Position numbers and translations under genes: made by a program. The notes below the pieces were generated by a model. That model worked only from the letters and a program-made list of their open reading frames with translations, was not told where the DNA came from and did no database searches. DNA of 46,676 bases from Elusimicrobiota bacterium (GTDB taxonomy: Bacteria; Elusimicrobiota; Elusimicrobia; Elusimicrobiales; UBA9959), in contig JACQYT010000044.1 in the NCBI GenBank assembly GCA_016208085.1, positions 1 to 46,676 on the forward strand, written 5' to 3'. Each line of letters opens with the position of its first letter. The stretch's first letter is position 1. Shown piece after piece: positions 38,657-46,408 of this stretch.

Positions 38657-38752
38657 TGCAAAGGATAAAGGATGAGAGATAAAAACTTAAGATCGGAAAA
38701 ATCCGCTGAGTTTTATTCCTTCATCCTTCATCCTTCAGCCTTTAGCCTTCCG
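38657..38752. repeat. Word-array hairpin (GGATAAAGGATGA words)
   Basis: Left arm AAAGGATAAAGGATGAGAGA, right arm TCCTTCATCCTTCATCCTTC-AGCCTTTAGCCTTCC. The centre holds AAGATCGGAAAAATCCG. It lies between rplS and rnhB. Confidence 0.88.
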
Positions 38753-38769
38753 AATAAGCGGACAACATA

Positions 38770-39414
38770 GTGCCACTTTTAAAATTTGACCTTTCGCTCA
38801 TAAAGCGCCGCGGACTCCGCTTTCTGATAGGCGTTGACGAGGCCGGGCGGGGACCTTTGGCGGGCCCCGTGACCGCCGCCGCGGCCTATATTCCGCTCAA
38901 AGCCTACCCGTTCCTTAAAGAAGTGAACGACAGCAAGAAAATAAACGAAAAAAAACGCGCTCTGCTTTTAACCCAGATGCGCTCGCATGGCGTAAAATTC
39001 GGCTTCGGATTTTCAGGCGTTGAAGAGATAGACCGCCTTAATATCCTGGGCGCCACTTTCACGGCTATGGCCCGGGCCGTCGCCAGGCTTGCCGCCGGTA
39101 TCGGCGCCGATCAGGAAACCGCGCTTGTGCTGGTGGATGGCCCGCACAAGATAAAAGGGCTGCCGTTTAAACAGGAAGCGGTGGTGCGCGGCGATCAGAG
39201 ATCGGTTTCGATCGCAGCTGCAAGCATATTCGCCAAAGTCGCAAGGGATAAATGGATGGCGGAGCTGGACAGGCGCCATCCCGGCTACGGCCTGGCCGTC
39301 CACAAAGGCTACGGCACTAAAACGCACCTGGCGGTCCTGGGCGCCAGGGGACCCAGCCCTGTCCATCGGCTGAGTTTCGCCCCTGTAAAGGCGGCCGCCG
39401 GCGCAAAAGTATGA
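38770..39414 (+). CDS. rnhB: Ribonuclease HII
   Basis: Cleaves RNA in RNA-DNA hybrids and misincorporated ribonucleotides, 214 residues. The D-E-D-D active site blocks are visible: IGVDEAGRGPLAGPV (Asp, Glu), LVLVDGPHKIKG (Asp), and SIAAASIFAKVARDKWM, with the HPGYGLAVHKGYGTKTHL block. GTG start at 38770. Its TGA overlaps yraN by four bases. Confidence 0.95.
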   Translation: MPLLKFDLSLIKRRGLRFLIGVDEAGRGPLAGPVTAAAAYIPLKAYPFLKEVNDSKKINEKKRALLLTQMRSHGVKFGFGFSGVEEIDRLNILGATFTAMARAVARLAAGIGADQETALVLVDGPHKIKGLPFKQEAVVRGDQRSVSIAAASIFAKVARDKWMAELDRRHPGYGLAVHKGYGTKTHLAVLGARGPSPVHRLSFAPVKAAAGAKV

Positions 39415-39767
39415 ACAGCCTCGGCAAGGCCTGCGAGGATAAAGCCGCTCTTTATCTGCGGTCGCGCGGCTATAAGATCGTAGAGCGCGGCTGGTCAAGC
39501 CCGATGGGTGAAATAGACATTATAGCCCTCGACGGGAGAACGCTTGTGTTCGTGGAAGTGCGCGCCAGGTCCAGCGCGGCTTACGGTACGCCCGCCGAAA
39601 CGGTCGGCAGAGCCAAGCAGGCCAGGATAATAAAAACCGCGCTGGCTTACCTTAAAGCAAAGGGCCTGAAGTCCGAAACTTTAAGGTTTGACGTGATAGG
39701 TTTTACCGCCGGGGCCGGCCCTGAACACATAGAAAACGCTTTTGAGGCGGGCGGCTATACATATTAA
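39411..39767 (+). CDS. yraN: YraN/UPF0102-family nuclease-like protein
   Basis: 118 residues, restriction-endonuclease-like fold of unproven function. Typical pieces are GKACEDKAALYLRSRGYKIV, SSPMGEIDIIALDGRTLVFVEVR with the Glu-Asp...ExR core, and FDVIGFT. ATG overlaps the rnhB TGA as ATGA, as is common for this pair. Confidence 0.93.
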   Translation: MNSLGKACEDKAALYLRSRGYKIVERGWSSPMGEIDIIALDGRTLVFVEVRARSSAAYGTPAETVGRAKQARIIKTALAYLKAKGLKSETLRFDVIGFTAGAGPEHIENAFEAGGYTY

Positions 39768-39898
39768 CCCGGAAAATTCAACTAAATTTTCCGGGAAGGA
39801 TAAAGGATGAAGGCTAAAGGATGAGGGAAAGACGTTTGGAAAACAAAAATATTTTTTCCGTCCCTTAGCCCTTATCCTTTAGCCTTAAGCCTTTCCGG
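39768..39898. repeat. Word-array hairpin (GGATAAAGGATGAAGG words)
   Basis: Begins with palindrome CCCGGAAAATTCAACTAAAT-TTTCCGGG (39768-39795). This is followed by GGATAAAGGATGAAGGCTAA-AGGATGAGGG on the left and CCCTTAGCCCTTATCCTTTA-GCCTTAAGCC on the right. It lies between yraN and the purine nucleoside phosphorylase gene. Confidence 0.88.
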
Positions 39899-39913
39899 AA
39901 ACAGGAGACCCCC

Positions 39914-40750
39914 ATGCGTTCAGACGATCCGGTTTCAAAGGTCCGTGAGACCGCCGGCTGGCTTAAAGCCAGGACAAAAAGATTTAAACCAACGGCAGCC
40001 ATTATAGCCGGCAGCGGGCTTGCCAATTCGCTGCCGGACCTAGCGAACAGGCTGGTCATACCCTATTGGCGCATTCCCAATTTCCCGAAGACTACCGTAA
40101 AAGGGCACATAGGCGAACTGGTGTTCGGCAGTTTTAAAGGCAAGGATGTGGTCGTCATGCGCGGCCGCTTCCATTACTACGAAGGCCACCGGATGGGCGT
40201 TATCGCGTTCCCGGTGCGCGTGCTCGCGTCGCTGGGCGTTAAAACGCTGATGGTTACGGCCGCCGTCGGCTCGCTTAAACCCGCGATGCGGCCGGGCGAC
40301 CTCCTCGTGGTCAGCGACCACATCAACCTGATGGGTTCAAACCCGCTGCTGGGCAATTACGCCCCTTTCTTCGGGGACATGTTCCCCGAGATGAGCGAAC
40401 CTTACGACAGAACCTTGAGGAAAGAAGCCCTGGCCGCCGCGCGCAGGCTTAAAATAAGAGCCGCAACCGGAGTGTACCTGGCGGTGAGCGGGCCCTCGTA
40501 CGAAACGTCCGCCGAAGTGAAAGCCTACCGGCTGTTCGGCGGCGACGTGGCCGGCATGTCCGTCGTCCCGGAAGTGATAGCGGCGCGCCAGCTTAAGATG
40601 AAGGTGCTGGGCGTGTGCTGGATCTCCAATTTTACCAGCGGGGTCGGGCCTGCCCGGTTCAACCATGAGGAAGTGCTGGGGCTCGGTGAAAAAGTTTCGG
40701 TAAAAGTAAAGGCCCTGTTTGAAGCGGTTTTGAAGTCCAGGAACGTTTAA
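39914..40750 (+). CDS. punA: Purine-nucleoside phosphorylase
   Basis: Phosphorolysis of purine nucleosides to base plus ribose-1-phosphate, 278 residues, trimeric-type fold. Conserved segments: AAIIAGSGLANSLPDLA, GHIGELVFG, MRGRFHYYEGH, AAVGSLKPAMRPGDLLVVSD, YLAVSGPSYETSAEVKAY and GMSVVPEVIAARQLKMKVLG. ATG 39914 with GGAGA upstream. First gene of a three-gene nucleoside-salvage operon (deoA-like 20 bases downstream). The symbol follows the family and substrate range is not proven. Confidence 0.94.
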   Translation: MRSDDPVSKVRETAGWLKARTKRFKPTAAIIAGSGLANSLPDLANRLVIPYWRIPNFPKTTVKGHIGELVFGSFKGKDVVVMRGRFHYYEGHRMGVIAFPVRVLASLGVKTLMVTAAVGSLKPAMRPGDLLVVSDHINLMGSNPLLGNYAPFFGDMFPEMSEPYDRTLRKEALAAARRLKIRAATGVYLAVSGPSYETSAEVKAYRLFGGDVAGMSVVPEVIAARQLKMKVLGVCWISNFTSGVGPARFNHEEVLGLGEKVSVKVKALFEAVLKSRNV

Positions 40751-40770
40751 GTACGCTACACCGGTTAACT

Positions 40771-42081
40771 ATGAGAATGCTGGACCTTATCCTTAAAAAG
40801 CGTTCCGCGCTGGAACATGAGCTTGAGGAACTGAAGTTCATAGCCGCCGGCGCGGCGGACGGCTCCATACCCGATTATCAGCTTTCCGCCTGGCTGATGG
40901 CCGTTTTTTTCAACGGGTTGTCCAAAAAAGAGACCGCCTCTTTTACCAGGGCCATGGCCCTGTCCGGCGCAAGGCTTGAGCTGAAAGGGCTGGGCGGCGG
41001 CCGCGTGGACAAGCATTCCACCGGCGGCGTCGGGGACGGCGTGTCGCTGGCTTTAGCGCCGGTGGCCGCCGCGGCCGGAGTGATAGTGCCGATGATGAGC
41101 GGGCGGGGCCTGGGACACACCGGCGGCACGCTTGACAAGCTTGAGTCAATGAAAGGTTTCAGGGTGCGCCTTTCTCCGGCCCATGTCCATAAACAGCTGG
41201 AAGCCGCCGGCCTGTGCATGTTCGGCCAGACCGCGGAACTCGCGCCCAGCGATAAAAAGCTTTACGCCCTCCGGGACGCCGGCGCCACCGTGGAATCCCT
41301 GCCGCTGATAGTGGCCAGCATCCTGTCCAAAAAATATGCCGAGGACATAAACGGCCTCGTCATGGACGTCAAATACGGCTCCGGCGCTTTCCTGAAAGAT
41401 TTCAAAAAAAGCCGGGAACTGGCCGTGGCGCTGATTGATACGGCGAAGCTCCTCGGCATACGCTGCGTGGCCGTGCTGACCGCCATGAACGAGCCGCTGG
41501 GCCTGGCCGTAGGCAACGCAATGGAGATGGAGCAGTCCATCAGAATACTCCAGGGCGAAAAGGGCCCCGCCGATTTCGTGGAAATTCTGGAGGTCCTCTC
41601 CGGCTGGATGATATATCTGGGTTCAAAGGCGCGCACTCCGCCGGAAGGCGTCGAGAAGGCGAAGGCGGTCATCAGGGACGGTTCCGCCCTTGAAAAGCTG
41701 CGCCTGATGGTGCGCTGGCAGGGCGGCGACGCGCGGGTGGCGGACAATCCGGGTAAATTCCTGCCCAAAGCCCGGTTCATAACCGAATTCAAGGCCGGCG
41801 CCTCCGGCTATATCGAGCGGCTCGACGCCCGGACCGTCGGCCGGGCCGGCGTCGTCCTGGGCGCGGGCAGGGCCAGGGCCGAGGACGAGGTTGATTACGG
41901 CGCGGGCATTATGCTTGAAAAAAAGACCGGGGACGCGGTGCGCCGTTCCGAGGTTCTCGCCCGGCTTTACAGTTCGGACGCGGCAAAACTGGCGGAAGGC
42001 AAGAAGCTTTTCGCCTCCGCCGTCCGCATTGGCCCCCGAAAAATAGAGACCGGACCGCTGATAAGAGAAATAATCAGGTAA
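40771..42081 (+). CDS. deoA: Pyrimidine-nucleoside (thymidine) phosphorylase
   Basis: Phosphorolysis of thymidine/uridine to base plus sugar-1-phosphate, 436 residues. Signature KHSTGGVGDGVSLALAPV, then MSGRGLGHTGGTLDKLESM, and the Lys/Ser/Arg segments DVKYGSGAFLKD and ARTPPEGVEKAKAV. The C-terminal domain carries GYIERLDARTVGRAGVVLGAG. Whether it prefers thymidine or uridine is not visible. It sits between punA and upp, so phosphorolysis products feed upp. Confidence 0.94.
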   Translation: MRMLDLILKKRSALEHELEELKFIAAGAADGSIPDYQLSAWLMAVFFNGLSKKETASFTRAMALSGARLELKGLGGGRVDKHSTGGVGDGVSLALAPVAAAAGVIVPMMSGRGLGHTGGTLDKLESMKGFRVRLSPAHVHKQLEAAGLCMFGQTAELAPSDKKLYALRDAGATVESLPLIVASILSKKYAEDINGLVMDVKYGSGAFLKDFKKSRELAVALIDTAKLLGIRCVAVLTAMNEPLGLAVGNAMEMEQSIRILQGEKGPADFVEILEVLSGWMIYLGSKARTPPEGVEKAKAVIRDGSALEKLRLMVRWQGGDARVADNPGKFLPKARFITEFKAGASGYIERLDARTVGRAGVVLGAGRARAEDEVDYGAGIMLEKKTGDAVRRSEVLARLYSSDAAKLAEGKKLFASAVRIGPRKIETGPLIREIIR

Positions 42082-42089
42082 AAGCGGCG

Positions 42090-42719
42090 ATGAATAAAAA
42101 TATCCATATTTCGAAACATCCGCTGGTGCTGGATAAGATCGCCAGGCTGCGGGATAAAAAGACCTCCGTGGCCGATTTCCGGCGCACCATGGGCGAAATA
42201 AGCATGCTGCTGGCGCACGACGTGCTTTCAAACGCGGAAGTATCCGTCTCCAAAGTGCTGACGCCGCTCGGCCCCGCCAAAGCCATGAGGCTTTCGCAGG
42301 AGATAGTTTTTGTAGCTATTCTGCGCGCCGGGCTCGGCATGCTGGACGGGCTTATAAAGCTGCATCCGGAAGCGCGGCTGGCTCATATCGGCATTTACAG
42401 GGATGAAAGCACGCTTAAACCGGTCAATTATTACGTGCGCCTGCCGGAGAGCCTTAAAGACAGTTTTGTGGTGGTGGCCGACCCGATGCTTGCCACCGGC
42501 GGTTCAGCGGTGGAAGCCATAGATATACTAAAAGTCCGGGGCGCCAGGAGCATCTGTTTTATCGGCCTTATAGCGGCAAAAAAGGGAGTCAAGCGGCTTT
42601 CCCGGGCGCATCCGGACGTGCCGATATATATCGGCACGGTGGATGAAAAGCTTGACGGCAACGGCTATATAGTGCCGGGACTGGGCGACGCCGGCGACCG
42701 CATGTTCGGCACGAACTGA
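42090..42719 (+). CDS. upp: Uracil phosphoribosyltransferase
   Basis: Converts uracil plus PRPP to UMP, 209 residues, the normal size. Start block KNIHISKHPLVLDKIARLRD. PRPP-binding loop VVVADPMLATGGSAVEAIDIL. The C-terminal uracil-binding segment is GYIVPGLGDAGDRMFGTN. It starts nine bases after the deoA-like gene. Uracil released by pyrimidine-nucleoside phosphorylase is the obvious substrate. Confidence 0.95.
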   Translation: MNKNIHISKHPLVLDKIARLRDKKTSVADFRRTMGEISMLLAHDVLSNAEVSVSKVLTPLGPAKAMRLSQEIVFVAILRAGLGMLDGLIKLHPEARLAHIGIYRDESTLKPVNYYVRLPESLKDSFVVVADPMLATGGSAVEAIDILKVRGARSICFIGLIAAKKGVKRLSRAHPDVPIYIGTVDEKLDGNGYIVPGLGDAGDRMFGTN

Positions 42720-42753
42720 CCCGAAAATTGCAGTTGTCGTCATTGCCGGAAAA

Positions 42754-43485
42754 TTACGGGGTCAAGCCGGGTTTGGCGTGGGGGTTGGCTATCTTTGCGA
42801 GAATATGATAATCCAGGATCTTTATGGCTTTGGGCTCCCGCTTGATTATTTTCTTTTTCTCAAAGTCGGCCAGGGTCCTGACCACGGTTTCCAGGGCCAG
42901 GCCGGTTATCTCCGCAATTTCCGTGCGCTTAAGGCCGTAGATGGCCGGCTTGTCGGTGTTCCTGGATTTGAAAGAGATGGCGTTTATAAGCGTCTGCGCC
43001 ACTTTGGACTTGGCCGGCTTATAGGCGGTGTCGGTGAGTTTAAGCTGTATGTCCCGCACCTCGTTTGCTATTTTATGAAGGAACAGCAGGTAGGTTTTGG
43101 GATAGGAATTCAGGAATTCGCCCAGGGTCTTTGAATCAATATAGGAAAGTATCGTAGTCCCCATGGATCTGCCGTTGCATAAATATTCGTTCTGGGAGAA
43201 AAGCGCGATATGGCCGAAGAGCTCTCCGGGATGCCGTATCCAGGTTATCATCTGCTGGCCCTTCAGGTCGATCGTGAACACCTTGGCCCTGCCTTTGCAG
43301 ACCACGAATATGCCGGACGGCTTCTGTGATTCGGCGTAAATGTCCTCGTCATCGCCGAACAGCCGGGACAGGCGGATGTCGTTCCATACTTTCTGCGCCG
43401 CAGGCTCAAGGTGCTGGAAGAAGCAGGATAATTTGAAATTGCACTTAAAACAATTGGTCAGCTCTCTCTTTGAAAAACCGTTCAT
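42754..43485 (-). CDS. Crp/Fnr-family regulator with FNR-type cysteine cluster
   Basis: DNA-binding regulator of 243 residues from ATG 43483-43485 (15 further codons are open upstream). The N-terminal cysteines Cys12-x2-Cys15-x5-Cys21 reproduce the FNR spacing that holds an oxygen-labile [4Fe-4S] cluster. Additional cysteines at 63 and 103 could give the fourth ligand, but the position aligned to FNR Cys122 appears not to be Cys. A cyclic-nucleotide-fold domain follows (GELFGHIALFSQNEYL), and a C-terminal winged helix with LKRTEIAEITGLALETVVRTLADFEK. It is a candidate oxygen or redox regulator. Divergent from the flippase gene. Confidence 0.85.
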   Translation of the reverse strand: MNGFSKRELTNCFKCNFKLSCFFQHLEPAAQKVWNDIRLSRLFGDDEDIYAESQKPSGIFVVCKGRAKVFTIDLKGQQMITWIRHPGELFGHIALFSQNEYLCNGRSMGTTILSYIDSKTLGEFLNSYPKTYLLFLHKIANEVRDIQLKLTDTAYKPAKSKVAQTLINAISFKSRNTDKPAIYGLKRTEIAEITGLALETVVRTLADFEKKKIIKREPKAIKILDYHILAKIANPHAKPGLTP

Positions 43486-43582
43486 ATCCCCAAACCCCCT
43501 ATTGTTTTCCCTCATACAGGCCGGTTTCAACGTTATAATTATACAAATTCCGTCAGTGAATTGGTAGAATTAGAATTCATAA

Positions 43583-45043
43583 ATGTTCAAAGATATAAGG
43601 TCCCTCGGCAAAGAGTCCTTCATCTACGGGTTTTCCACCATCGCGGCCCGCTTTTTGAATTTCCTGCTGCTGCCGTTCTACACCCACTACCTTAGCCCCG
43701 CCGACTACGGCATAGGGGCCGCGGTTTTCTCCTATATCGCGTTCTTTAACATTCTTTACCATTACGGCATGGACCAGGCCTATATGCGCTATTTTGACGA
43801 AAAAGAGCGCTCTTTCCCGGCCGCTTTCGCCGGCGTGTTCTGGGTGTCGCTGGCTTTTACGCTCGTCCTCGCGCTTAACGCTTCCCGGGCGGCGGTCCTG
43901 GCCGGCATAGGCGCCGTCAACGCCAGGCTGGTCGTGTACGCGGCCGGCATCCTTTTTGTAGACGCGCTGAGCGCGGTCCCTTTCGCGGGGCTCCGCATGG
44001 AGCACAAGGCGCTCAGTTACTCTTTGATAAGAGTTTTAAGCATAGTGATAAATATGGCGCTGAACATCCTTTTCATAGCCCGCCTGGGTTTCGGGCTTGA
44101 AGGCATCTTTATGGCCAATGCCGTTTCCTCGCTTTTTGCGCTGGCGGCCGTGCTGTATCCCTGCCGGCGCGCCTTGAGTCTGAAAACGGAAAAAGAGGAG
44201 TTTAAAAAGCTGCTGGTTTTCGCCCTGCCGCTGGTGCCGGCGGGCCTGGGTTCCATGGCCGTGCAGGTGATAGACCGGCCCCTGCTGCTGAAACTCGCCG
44301 ACAGTTCCGCGGTGGGCATCTATCAGGCCAATTACCGGCTGGGCATCTTTATGATGCTGGTCGTCGGCATGTTTGACGCCGCCTGGCGCCCTTTTTTTAT
44401 AGAAAGGGCGCAAAAAGAGAACGCCAGAGAGATCTTCGCGCGGGTCCTGACCTATTTCGTGTTCGGCGGGGCGTGGCTGGCCCTGGCGGTGTCTTTCTTT
44501 ATCGGCGACCTGGCGAAGTTCGCCGTTTTTTCAAAGCCTATAATCCACCAGGCTTACTGGGGCGGGCTCTCCATAGTGCCTGTCATACTATGGGGCTATT
44601 TTTTTAACGGCATTTATATAAATTTCCTGGCGCCGGTCATAATAACCAAAAACACCAAAGCCATTATGAACGCCGCCACCTGGGGCGCCGGCATAAATAT
44701 AATAGCCAATCTGGCGCTGATCCCGGAGTTCGGCATAACCGGGGCGGCCTGGGCGACTTTTATCGCTTATTTCGTGATGGCGGCGGAGCTCTATGGGGCC
44801 GGCCGGAAAATTTACGCCGTGCCTTACGAGTTCAGGCGGATAAGCGCGGTATTAGCCGTGTCGCTCCTGTTCTCCCTGCCGTTGTTTTGGCCCGGGGCGC
44901 TGCAGGGCGGGGCCTGGACGCTTTACCGCTTTTCGGCCCTCGCAGCGTATCCCTGCATCTTTATCCTGTGCGGTTTTCTCTTTGACGACGAGAAAGCCGC
45001 GCTCCGCGAGTATCTTGGCCTGGCGAAACCGCCGACTCCATAA
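43583..45043 (+). CDS. Wzx-like polysaccharide flippase
   Basis: 486-residue, about 14-helix membrane protein of the MOP/PST superfamily (polysaccharide biosynthesis protein). The family start ESFIYGFSTIAARFLNFLLLPFYTHYLSPADYG is split here as SFIYGFSTIAARFLNFLLLP and YTHYLSPADYGIG. Further segments FALPLVPAGLGSMAVQVIDR and RLGIFMMLVVGMFDAAWRPFF match flippases that translocate lipid-linked oligosaccharides. No glycosyltransferase cluster is nearby. ATG 43583. Confidence 0.85.
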   Translation: MFKDIRSLGKESFIYGFSTIAARFLNFLLLPFYTHYLSPADYGIGAAVFSYIAFFNILYHYGMDQAYMRYFDEKERSFPAAFAGVFWVSLAFTLVLALNASRAAVLAGIGAVNARLVVYAAGILFVDALSAVPFAGLRMEHKALSYSLIRVLSIVINMALNILFIARLGFGLEGIFMANAVSSLFALAAVLYPCRRALSLKTEKEEFKKLLVFALPLVPAGLGSMAVQVIDRPLLLKLADSSAVGIYQANYRLGIFMMLVVGMFDAAWRPFFIERAQKENAREIFARVLTYFVFGGAWLALAVSFFIGDLAKFAVFSKPIIHQAYWGGLSIVPVILWGYFFNGIYINFLAPVIITKNTKAIMNAATWGAGINIIANLALIPEFGITGAAWATFIAYFVMAAELYGAGRKIYAVPYEFRRISAVLAVSLLFSLPLFWPGALQGGAWTLYRFSALAAYPCIFILCGFLFDDEKAALREYLGLAKPPTP

Positions 45044-45248
45044 CCATCCTCAAAAGAGCGGCGGCGGTTTCTGAGGGCCTACGGGCGGCTGGGTCATGGA
45101 AGCAAGAAATCTTTAGGTGGGGTAATAAGCGGAGAAAAATCATCGCCTACCCCCTCTTTTGGAAAGAGGGAAAGGGGAGATTTTTACAAGGCAATACCAC
45201 TGCCGTATGCGGTATCCGGTATTCAGTTTCTTACGGCGCTGCTATAGC
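45044..45248. other. Intergenic region between the flippase and barrel remnant
   Basis: About 200 bases. It contains a partial CCCCTCTTTTGGAAAGAGGG element with AAAGGGGAGATTTTTA (45150-45186), a fragment of the family at 13876 and 33211. Nothing else was recognised. Confidence 0.6.
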
Positions 45249-45722
45249 CTAAAACTTATAACCTATACCGAAGTTGATCGCCACTGAACCCGCAGCCAGC
45301 GGCTTGGCTTGGACGACATTCGGCTTATTTGCGTCGTACACATAGCCGCCGGTATCATCTTTATATGTCGTTTCCTTGTCAACCACATCCATGGCGCTTA
45401 ATTGATTAACCCCGTTCACGGTGTATTTGGTTAACTTGCCCTCAGAAGGTTTCAGGCTTAATTGATCAGCCCTGATCTGGCCGAATATCATAAAGTTGTC
45501 CGACATATTGTAGTCGGCGCCGACTACGCCGTGAACGCCGATCCCCATGGTGTAAGTTATTTCCCGCTCGGTCTTTACAGCGCTTGTATCTGAATATGTT
45601 TTCAGCGACTTGGCCCCAAAAGCAAGAGTCGGACCAAACCCTGCATAAGGAGTAAGCGCTCCCGCCTTAGCCTTGATCTTCAGTGTTACGCTGACGGGGA
45701 TGAACGATGTGCCCGTCTTGTA
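45249..45722 (-). pseudogene. C-terminal fragment of an outer-membrane beta-barrel protein
   Basis: The minus-strand frame is open from 45722 to the TAA at 45249, 157 codons, preceded by an in-frame stop at 45723-45725. Hand translation gives YKTGTSFIPVSVTLKIKAKA, then GALTPYAGFGPTLAFGAKSL and FMIFGQIRADQLSL, ending VAINFGIGYKF. Alternating hydrophobic strands and a terminal aromatic (Phe) are typical of a barrel C-terminus. The signal peptide and first strands are missing, and no start codon or promoter is visible before the next gene at 45738. A first Met (45546-45548) would yield only 99 residues. Best read as the 3' part of a broken barrel gene. Confidence 0.7.
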
Positions 45723-45737
45723 TTACCGGTATCAGCG

Positions 45738-46283
45738 TCAATCTTTCTTTTCCACCAGGTTCATGCCGCACTTGGGGCACTTGCCGGGCTTGTCGGATTG
45801 GGCGCAACCCATCGGGCAGACGTACCTGGCGGATATTTCAGCCCCGGTTTTAGCCTTGCCTTTTTCGGGCGCGTCTTTTTTATGTCCGGCGCAGCCGTGG
45901 GCTTTAGCGGCTTTAGCCTGTATTTTTTTTACCAGCCTCGGAGTCTTTCCGGTGATGACCACCTTAACGCCGTTTTCAATGTTCTCCACTTTAACTCCGG
46001 CGCCTTTGGGCAGGCATTTACAGTTCTTGCCGCCGTCGGCGTAATGCTCCGCGGCCGCCGTCTGCGCCCTGGTTATTGTTTCCTTGTCGCCAGCGGTCAT
46101 GGTTATCTCCAGACCGTCAGGCAGCTTCGTTTTCTTTGTTTCCACTCCCGCCACGTGCTCGGGGCAGTTCTTTTCCGCTTTGGCGCCCTTCTCATGCGGG
46201 CAGCGGGATTTGGCTGCGGCCGGCATATTGGCCAGCAGAAGGCCTGCCGAAGCCATCAATACGACGCTTACTAGTTTTTTCAT
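45738..46283 (-). CDS. Secreted protein with C-terminal heavy-metal-binding domain
   Basis: 181 residues with a Sec signal peptide (MKKLVSVVLMASAGLLLAN, cleavage after AAA near 24). A Cys/His-rich mature part (SRCPHEKGAKAEKNCPEH) and a middle region of unknown fold follow. The last 30 residues, YVCPMGCAQSDKPGKCPKC then GMNLVEK, match the heavy-metal-binding domain (C-P-M-x-C-P-K-C-G-M type) seen in CopA/CusB-type proteins. Metal unknown. ATG 46281-46283. Its TAA lies 15 bases before the barrel remnant. Confidence 0.78.
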   Translation of the reverse strand: MKKLVSVVLMASAGLLLANMPAAAKSRCPHEKGAKAEKNCPEHVAGVETKKTKLPDGLEITMTAGDKETITRAQTAAAEHYADGGKNCKCLPKGAGVKVENIENGVKVVITGKTPRLVKKIQAKAAKAHGCAGHKKDAPEKGKAKTGAEISARYVCPMGCAQSDKPGKCPKCGMNLVEKKD

Positions 46284-46318
46284 TGTTGTCTCCTCTTATC
46301 CTAAGGTTTCCCCGCCCT

Positions 46319-46370
46319 GTAGCGGGCGATGTGAATCGCCCTTCGGGCGGATTTACATCCGCCGCTGCAA
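46319..46370. repeat. REP-like GTAGCGG palindrome, copy 6
   Basis: GTAGCGGGCGATGTGAATCG at the left, GGCGGATTTACATCCGCCGC then TGC at the right. The centre is CCCTTCGGG. It lies between the metal-binding protein gene and the partial rhodanese. Confidence 0.88.
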
Positions 46371-46380
46371 CGGGGAATGG

Positions 46381-46407
46381 TAAAAATTTTTGCGGCAAAA
46401 ATTTTTA
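46381..46407. repeat. AAAAATTTTTGCSGC palindrome, stub copy
   Basis: TAAAAATTTTTGCGGCAAAA-ATTTTTA only, matching the left end of the composite elements at 4402 and 30276. It ends two bases before the rhodanese TAA (46409-46411). Confidence 0.85.
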
Positions 46408-46408
46408 T

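Noticed and set aside
43534-43543. Overlapping divergent -10 sequence TATAATTATA between the FNR-like and flippase genes
   Set aside because: No acceptable -35 was found for either strand at 16-18 bases, so I do not call promoters.
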